A stretch of DNA of 64,000 bases from Phlegmacium glaucopus (Eukaryota > Basidiomycota > Agaricomycetes > Agaricales > Cortinariaceae), in contig MU130542.1 in assembly GCA_015039465.1 (NCBI GenBank), positions 177,452-241,451 on the forward strand, read 5' to 3'. Below, one piece after another: positions 59,693-64,000 of the stretch. The notes under the pieces are model-generated. The model ran no database searches, had not been told where the DNA came from, and saw only the letters and a list, made by a program, of their open reading frames with translations. How positions within the stretch are numbered: position 1 is the stretch's first letter; each line of letters starts with the position of its first letter. The position numbers and the translations under genes were made by a program.

Positions 59693-61343
59693 TTTCTTTC
59701 CGATAGTGACTCCATTCATCCCAGATGAGTGGGAAAAGGAGCTTCGTAACGCAGATGTATATAATTCCTACCAAGACATTCCTCATTACTTAAGATCCGG
59801 ATTCGATATGGGCATTTATAATTCTCCATTAATTACCTTCACACCACCTAATCATAGCTCGGCCACATCACGCCCAGCCATCGTAACTGCACATATTAAC
59901 AAGGAACTTTCACTCAAAAGATATACCGGACCTTTTTCCCGCTCTAGGTTAGAACACATAATAGGACCTTTTCGAACGTCACCATTAGGAATCGTCTTAA
60001 AACCACACACCACCAATGAATTTAGAGTCGTCCAGGACTTCTCTTTTCCTCGTGACGATCCAATACTATCCTCCGTAAACGCAGAAATCGATATGGAAAA
60101 CTTCAAGTGCGATTGGGGAACCTTCGATGACATTAGGAAAATTGTCATTAATGCCCCTGTCGGAACCGAAGCAGCAACGTTTGATGTTGACGCAGCCTAT
60201 CGACGTTGCCCAATTACCCCTTCACAACAACACAATTTTATTGTTCATTGGAATAATCTTTTCTACATTGATCATGTCGCCCCATTCGGAGCCGCAAGCT
60301 CAGGAGGTGTATTTGGAAAAATGGCTGATACCATGACAGTAGTTTCAACTGCCAAACGTTTCGAGCCAGTTAAAAACTGGGTTGACGACTTCGTGTTCTT
60401 TCGGTACCCCCTTGATTCAACTGCAGACATTTTCTCCTTCCCTTACTCATTACAAGACCTATACGACCTAGCAAAACAACTTGGTTGGCCATGGAAAGAG
60501 TCAAAGACGAGGCCGTTCGCTTCAACTTTCAAATATCTGGGGTTTATTTGGGATATTCCCTCGAAGTCTGTCGAAATTCCACAAGATAAAAAAATGCGTT
60601 ATCTATTAAAGCTCGACGCATGGAAAGTAGGAAACAAATTCACACTAAAAGAAGTAGAATCACTACAAGGGACACTTGTCCACTGCTCGTTAGCACTCCC
60701 TCACGGCCGCTCACGCTTGCCAGCCATCTCACGCTTCGCATCCTCATTCGCCCATACACATTCACCTTTCGCTCGTAAAACTCCCAACTCAAGTGTATTA
60801 TCCGACATGAGATGGTGGCAGGATCAATTATCACTCACCTTTTGTGGTTCAACATTGGCATCGCCCCCAGCAGATTCCAAAATAGAAGTCTGGGTCGACG
60901 CATCCTCTTCTTGGGGTGTCGGTGTTGTTTTTAATGGAGAATGGGATTCATGGCGTTTAAAAGACGGATGGGATAAAAATGGCCGAAACATTGGATGGGC
61001 CGAGTTTATTGCCATCGAACTAGGCTTGATGCTCGCCATTTTTCGTGGTTTTTCTAACATACATTTCCTCATCAAGTCAGACAATCAAGGAGTCATTCAA
61101 GCTATTGAAGGAGGAAAATCTCGTAGTCCAGAACAAAATCAAGTCTTACAACGAATCACCTCGCTTCTTAGCACCCATAGTATTTGGATTTCATCACTTT
61201 ACGTCCCATCGTCCACTAATATCGCTGATAGACCTTCACGAGGTCTACCCATACTTAACATGCCACGTAGCCCAAACACCTTTGAATTGCCTGCAGTTTT
61301 AATCCCTTTCCTTTTTCTCGCAACCATACCTAATTTACAATGA
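59415..61343 (+). CDS. Retrotransposon ORF2: reverse transcriptase and RNase H
   Basis: The frame is open from 59316, but the first ATG is at 59415 (MLRQEDVFSAETL), inside ORF1 and in a +1 frame relative to it. Reinitiation or frameshifting may therefore be needed. RT motifs: LGIVLKPHTTNEFRVVQDFS, ATFDVDAAYRRCPI (motif A), FGAASSGGVFGKMAD (motif B), NWVDDFVFF (motif C, Trp in place of the usual Tyr or Phe before V-D-D) and STFKYLGFIWDI. RNase H: EVWVDASSSWGVGVVF (first Asp), GWAEFIAIELGLML (Glu), LIKSDNQGVIQAI (Asp) and NIADRPSRG (last Asp). No protease is evident. The stop is 36 bases before ORF3. Confidence 0.88.
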   Translation: MLRQEDVFSAETLQNPTSHGTALPLTSSMAHHVTCSNLDLPDLGRTRLENCIASLGTDSQVATKTHHVNEASIGAHCVEPNLTTPSNARLLHDFFPIVTPFIPDEWEKELRNADVYNSYQDIPHYLRSGFDMGIYNSPLITFTPPNHSSATSRPAIVTAHINKELSLKRYTGPFSRSRLEHIIGPFRTSPLGIVLKPHTTNEFRVVQDFSFPRDDPILSSVNAEIDMENFKCDWGTFDDIRKIVINAPVGTEAATFDVDAAYRRCPITPSQQHNFIVHWNNLFYIDHVAPFGAASSGGVFGKMADTMTVVSTAKRFEPVKNWVDDFVFFRYPLDSTADIFSFPYSLQDLYDLAKQLGWPWKESKTRPFASTFKYLGFIWDIPSKSVEIPQDKKMRYLLKLDAWKVGNKFTLKEVESLQGTLVHCSLALPHGRSRLPAISRFASSFAHTHSPFARKTPNSSVLSDMRWWQDQLSLTFCGSTLASPPADSKIEVWVDASSSWGVGVVFNGEWDSWRLKDGWDKNGRNIGWAEFIAIELGLMLAIFRGFSNIHFLIKSDNQGVIQAIEGGKSRSPEQNQVLQRITSLLSTHSIWISSLYVPSSTNIADRPSRGLPILNMPRSPNTFELPAVLIPFLFLATIPNLQ

Positions 61344-61379
61344 TTACTAATATTTACTTTTCTTCTCGTACCATTTATT

Positions 61380-62582
61380 ATGCGTTCATTAACCACCTCA
61401 TCTGCCAATTCTCACTTTATCACGCCCATTCCTAATTCATTATATAGTCATGCCAAAGACCCGCATACAACCTCACTGACCTTAGTGACAAAATCATCTA
61501 CGCCGTTGATCACATCATCAAGCCATGTACTTTCCCATCCCGTCATTTTCCAAGCCCCAGACGCTTTACAGCTCCACATCCAACCACATAATCACCATCT
61601 ATCCATAAACACTCAACGTCACATCCACAAAGTCCTACAAAAAGGATGGGCAGACGTCACCATTAATCGTTACTCAAGCGCTTTACAAGAATTCATGCGC
61701 TTTTGCGATTTAGAAAACATCCCAAACCACTTCCGATTACCCGCTGACGAATTCGTCCTCTGTGCATTCGCAGCTTCAAGCGCAGGAAAACATGCAGGAG
61801 ACACCGCACGAGGAAAGATATCAGCCATTAAAGCATGGCATACCATCCATAACGTCGTTTGGAAAGGCAGCGCACGCCTTCGTTATGTTCTTAATGGCGT
61901 TGACCGCCTTGCACCAGCTAAGTCCACAAAGCCACCACGCATGCCTATTAACGCTGCCATGTTAACTCAACTCATCAACGCACTCGATTTATCAAACCCT
62001 TTAGATGCTGCATTCGCTGCGTGCGCAGCCACCGCATTCTGGGGTCAGTGTCGCTTAGGCGAACTCTTACCCACTCGCATCGCCGACTCATCTACTCTCC
62101 TTTTACCATCTCGCACTAACTTAAAAAGGTCCCCTCGTAACCCCTCAGCTTACATGCTCCATCTACCACACACAAAAACCCATCACCGAGGTCAAGACGT
62201 GGTAATCGTCGAACAACAAGGTCCCATCAACCCCATATCGTTACTAAAAAACCACTTACACTTAAGCCATACCCCACACACGCTTCCCTTATTCGCTTAT
62301 GCTACTCACGAAGGACACCAGTCATTCACTAAAAGAACTTTCCTCCGACGTTGCAACCTCATTTGGCATTCTTTAGGATACCCACACACGACAGGCCACT
62401 GCTTCCGTATCGGCGGGACCACAGAACTTCTAGTCGCAGGAACCCCACCCGACGTGGTCAAGGCAATGGGCCATTGGTCCTCAGACTCCTTCCATCGGTA
62501 CTGGAGGTCACTCGACGATATCGTCCCTCAACACGCCCGCAACTTATCAATCAACCCACGAAAACGAAAAAATCCTATCTAA
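61380..62582 (+). CDS. Retrotransposon ORF3: tyrosine recombinase
   Basis: 400-residue frame from the ATG at 61380. The N-terminal core-binding part contains KGWADVTINRYSSALQEFMR and ADEFVLCAFAASSAGKHAGD. The catalytic domain has AFWGQCRLGELLPTR (first Arg), TGHCFRIGGTTELLVAG (His-x-x-Arg), MGHWSSDSFHRYWR (His, then the Tyr nucleophile), and a basic tail (NPRKRKNPI). All five residues of the R-H-R-H-Y set are present. It integrates a circular DNA form without the usual integrase target duplication. Confidence 0.9.
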   Translation: MRSLTTSSANSHFITPIPNSLYSHAKDPHTTSLTLVTKSSTPLITSSSHVLSHPVIFQAPDALQLHIQPHNHHLSINTQRHIHKVLQKGWADVTINRYSSALQEFMRFCDLENIPNHFRLPADEFVLCAFAASSAGKHAGDTARGKISAIKAWHTIHNVVWKGSARLRYVLNGVDRLAPAKSTKPPRMPINAAMLTQLINALDLSNPLDAAFAACAATAFWGQCRLGELLPTRIADSSTLLLPSRTNLKRSPRNPSAYMLHLPHTKTHHRGQDVVIVEQQGPINPISLLKNHLHLSHTPHTLPLFAYATHEGHQSFTKRTFLRRCNLIWHSLGYPHTTGHCFRIGGTTELLVAGTPPDVVKAMGHWSSDSFHRYWRSLDDIVPQHARNLSINPRKRKNPI

Positions 62583-62764
62583 ACCGCCCTTTTGGGGTTA
62601 GACGATGGCGTTACCGTCGTCTGGGCGATTTTTGGGGGTTAGCCGCCGGCACCCCATCGGTCCTTCGCCCTAGAGTTTTCGACGACTTTCCGCTCGTCAA
62701 AACTCCTCACCCACATCCACTGCTAACAGGCCCTTATATTATACATTCAGTTACTCCTCGTAGC
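62583..62764 (+). other. 3' end of the element with hairpins
   Basis: Non-coding. It contains GAGTTTTCGACGA and TCGTCAAAACTC (near 62670-62710) and GACGATGGC with its complement GCCGTCGTC-like (near 62600-62620), which can fold as hairpins. GCCCTTTTGGGGTTAG and GCGATTTTTGGGGGTTAG are near repeats. Confidence 0.5.
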
Positions 62765-63208
62765 GCGAACTAGTGTACGAGATAGATCAGTGGGTTTGTT
62801 GTCGCACAGTTCCCAGTGAGGGAAACGAGAAGAACTATCGAGAATATAGAGGTTGCTATCTTCACCAATAACGGCAAGAAAAGTCGTATTCGACGGAGAG
62901 AGAATAGAAACGATATTTCTGGGCTGTGTGGAAGATGCTAGAGACAAGTTAGACCGTTGTCTTCCCGGGACTTGAGACTTACGGAATTGAGTATCGTCAA
63001 TAGTCCATGCCCTGACAGCGTTTCCATCTTTGTCCAAGTTACGATACGCACTGAAGACGGTGCCATTCTGGATGAAGGAAGTTGTAAGTTTGCCGTTGCG
63101 ATCGAGGTTGACTGCCCAATCGGCTATGGAAGAAGTTCTAATTGATTGGGTATACCAATCTTCTTGGAGCTGGGTCTTGGGGAATATCTCAATGTCAGAG
63201 GTCGCCAT
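62765..63208 (-). pseudogene. Severed N-terminal exons of the large split gene
   Basis: Start at the ATG at 63208: MATSDIEIFPKTQLQEDWYT, then WAVNLDRNGKLTTSFIQNGT and AVRAWTIDDTQF. A 45-base intron begins GTAAGTCTC and ends TCTCTAG. The next exon is TQPRNIVSILSPSNTTFLAV with IGEDSNLYILDSSSRFPHWE and NKPTDLSRTLV, where host sequence stops at the retrotransposon. The blade-like repeats resemble those at the start of the 53727-57760 part, on the same strand, and family order places FARLRH after this point. Joining the two host sides at the shared GCGAAC leaves them out of frame by one, so either an intron lay at the junction or the gene was already damaged. Confidence 0.65.
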
Positions 63209-64000
63209 AATGAAGGTAGAAAGAAGGCTTGAACGAGACAAGGAATAATAGAACTGTTGCATTTATATCGATCTAATCACAGTCAGTAATCACATCATAT
63301 TGCATCATTCCCGCGTATAGCGGAAGTCACTCATAGATAAGCATCGAACTTCGAACTCGAGGTGAATCCTTGTCGTACCTAGTATTAGTATGATTCATGT
63401 CCCAAACATTTCAACATCACATATCATTTCCTATGTGAAAGGGTGAAAATTTAACAATAACAAAATAGTACTTTCATACATTAATACTTGCAACTTGGCC
63501 TACTTGTTCACTAAAGCGCTCGACAGGACAAAGACGCTCGGAAGACGCATCTATTTATAGAACGTACAAATTATCGTTTCACTCTTATATACTACCTTCG
63601 CTTGTTACATTTCATAATATATACTCTATAATTACACGGGAATACCTCAGTCGTTATACTGTATTATTTATGGTATAATGTTGTATGATTTCTCTCATCA
63701 CAGTTTAGGTACAGCTGAGTTTCAAAGGTCATCTCAGGAATCGTTCGAAAGAGTCTCCTTAAAGTTATATGGTAATCGATAACGACTCGCTAACCCCCTT
63801 TTTGAACTCAGCCTTACAGGGAACAATCCGTAATTCAAAGCTGTTCGAAGCAATGTCCTCATGTTCATGGTGAGAGAAGCCGAAGGAGATCGAGAACTAG
63901 GAGGTGTCAAACGTATCTACGCCACCTCCCACCCCTCCAGACCAGATCCGAGTTCGTTCCTGAATCCTCGCCACCTTCAGGGAACGACATCTCGTTACCT
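63209..64000. other. Gene-free interval, upstream region of the split gene
   Basis: AT-rich, with no supported gene to the window end. This is presumably the former promoter region of the split gene. Confidence 0.45.

Larger units (their letters stand above)
57761..62770 (+). mobile_element. DIRS-order (Ngaro-like) tyrosine-recombinase retrotransposon, apparently intact
   Basis: About 5.0 kb, bounded by the shared hexamer GCGAAC (57755-57760 and 62765-62770) in the interrupted gene. Three ORFs in sequence: SAP/zinc-knuckle ORF1, RT-RNase H ORF2 and tyrosine-recombinase ORF3. No methyltransferase ORF, no integrase and no LTRs were seen. This order, with a tyrosine recombinase instead of an integrase, defines DIRS-type elements; lack of the DAM-like domain suggests the Ngaro branch. 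The ends share only a short inverted match (TACGAGG). I did not find the A/B split direct repeats expected for Ngaro. All catalytic motifs read through without stops, so the insertion is probably recent. Confidence 0.85.

Noticed and set aside
1..64000. CRISPR arrays, bacterial operons, rRNA genes
   Set aside because: Nothing of this kind was seen; the DNA is eukaryotic with introns, and the short direct repeats lack spacers of regular length.

Overview
The window looks like nuclear DNA of a mushroom-forming basidiomycete (Agaricomycetes). Most genes are split by short GT-AG introns of about 45-70 bases. The window also holds families typical of that group: a DUF6589 gene, F-box proteins, a basidiomycete-type C2/multipass membrane protein and a tyrosine-recombinase retrotransposon. 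The species cannot be named from the sequence.

Layout. 1-774 is the 5' part of a low-complexity, charged protein gene. 1240-1660 is a 20-bp minisatellite, followed by paired hairpin modules. About 2.0-9.1 kb is a decayed locus in which a DUF6589 gene (+) and a RecQ-like helicase gene (-) meet tail to tail only 7 bases apart. The DUF6589 copy is also broken by a 5'-truncated LINE. A single-exon protein with a PD-(D/E)XK-like signature follows at 9227-10036; its paralogue at 47437-48243 has lost two of the putative catalytic residues. Then come an F-box gene (-), an asparagine synthetase-like gene (-) and a divergent small secreted protein (+). Next is a tandemly duplicated non-coding block of about 1.6 kb carrying two MITE-like insertions (16.9-21.0 kb).

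21.4-23.3 kb is a C2-domain membrane protein (-). 23.3-25.7 kb is gene-free and holds a MITE with a perfect 8-bp target duplication. 25.7-39.0 kb is the housekeeping core: an amino-acid transporter (+), an IML2/TTC39 TPR protein (-), a single-exon F-box-like protein (+), the pyruvate dehydrogenase E1 alpha subunit (-) and an unrecognised proline-rich protein (-). 39.0-43.7 kb is gene-poor. 43.8-46.0 kb is a JEN1-type carboxylate MFS transporter (+).

49.2-52.8 kb carries a signal-peptide/TM protein (-) and a multi-exon protein of unknown function (-). 53.7-63.2 kb is one very large gene of unknown function (-). It is split by an apparently intact 5.0-kb DIRS-order, Ngaro-like retrotransposon (about 57761-62770) with SAP/zinc-knuckle ORF1, RT-RNase H ORF2 and tyrosine-recombinase ORF3.

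Functional links. PDH E1 alpha (pyruvate use) and the JEN1-type transporter (lactate/pyruvate uptake) are biochemically related but far apart, with no sign of co-regulation. The most novel material is the DUF6589/RecQ convergent pair with repeat-rich flanks, the inactivated nuclease-like paralogue, and the gene split by the tyrosine-recombinase element. Exon borders are inferred by eye from splice signals and reading frame.
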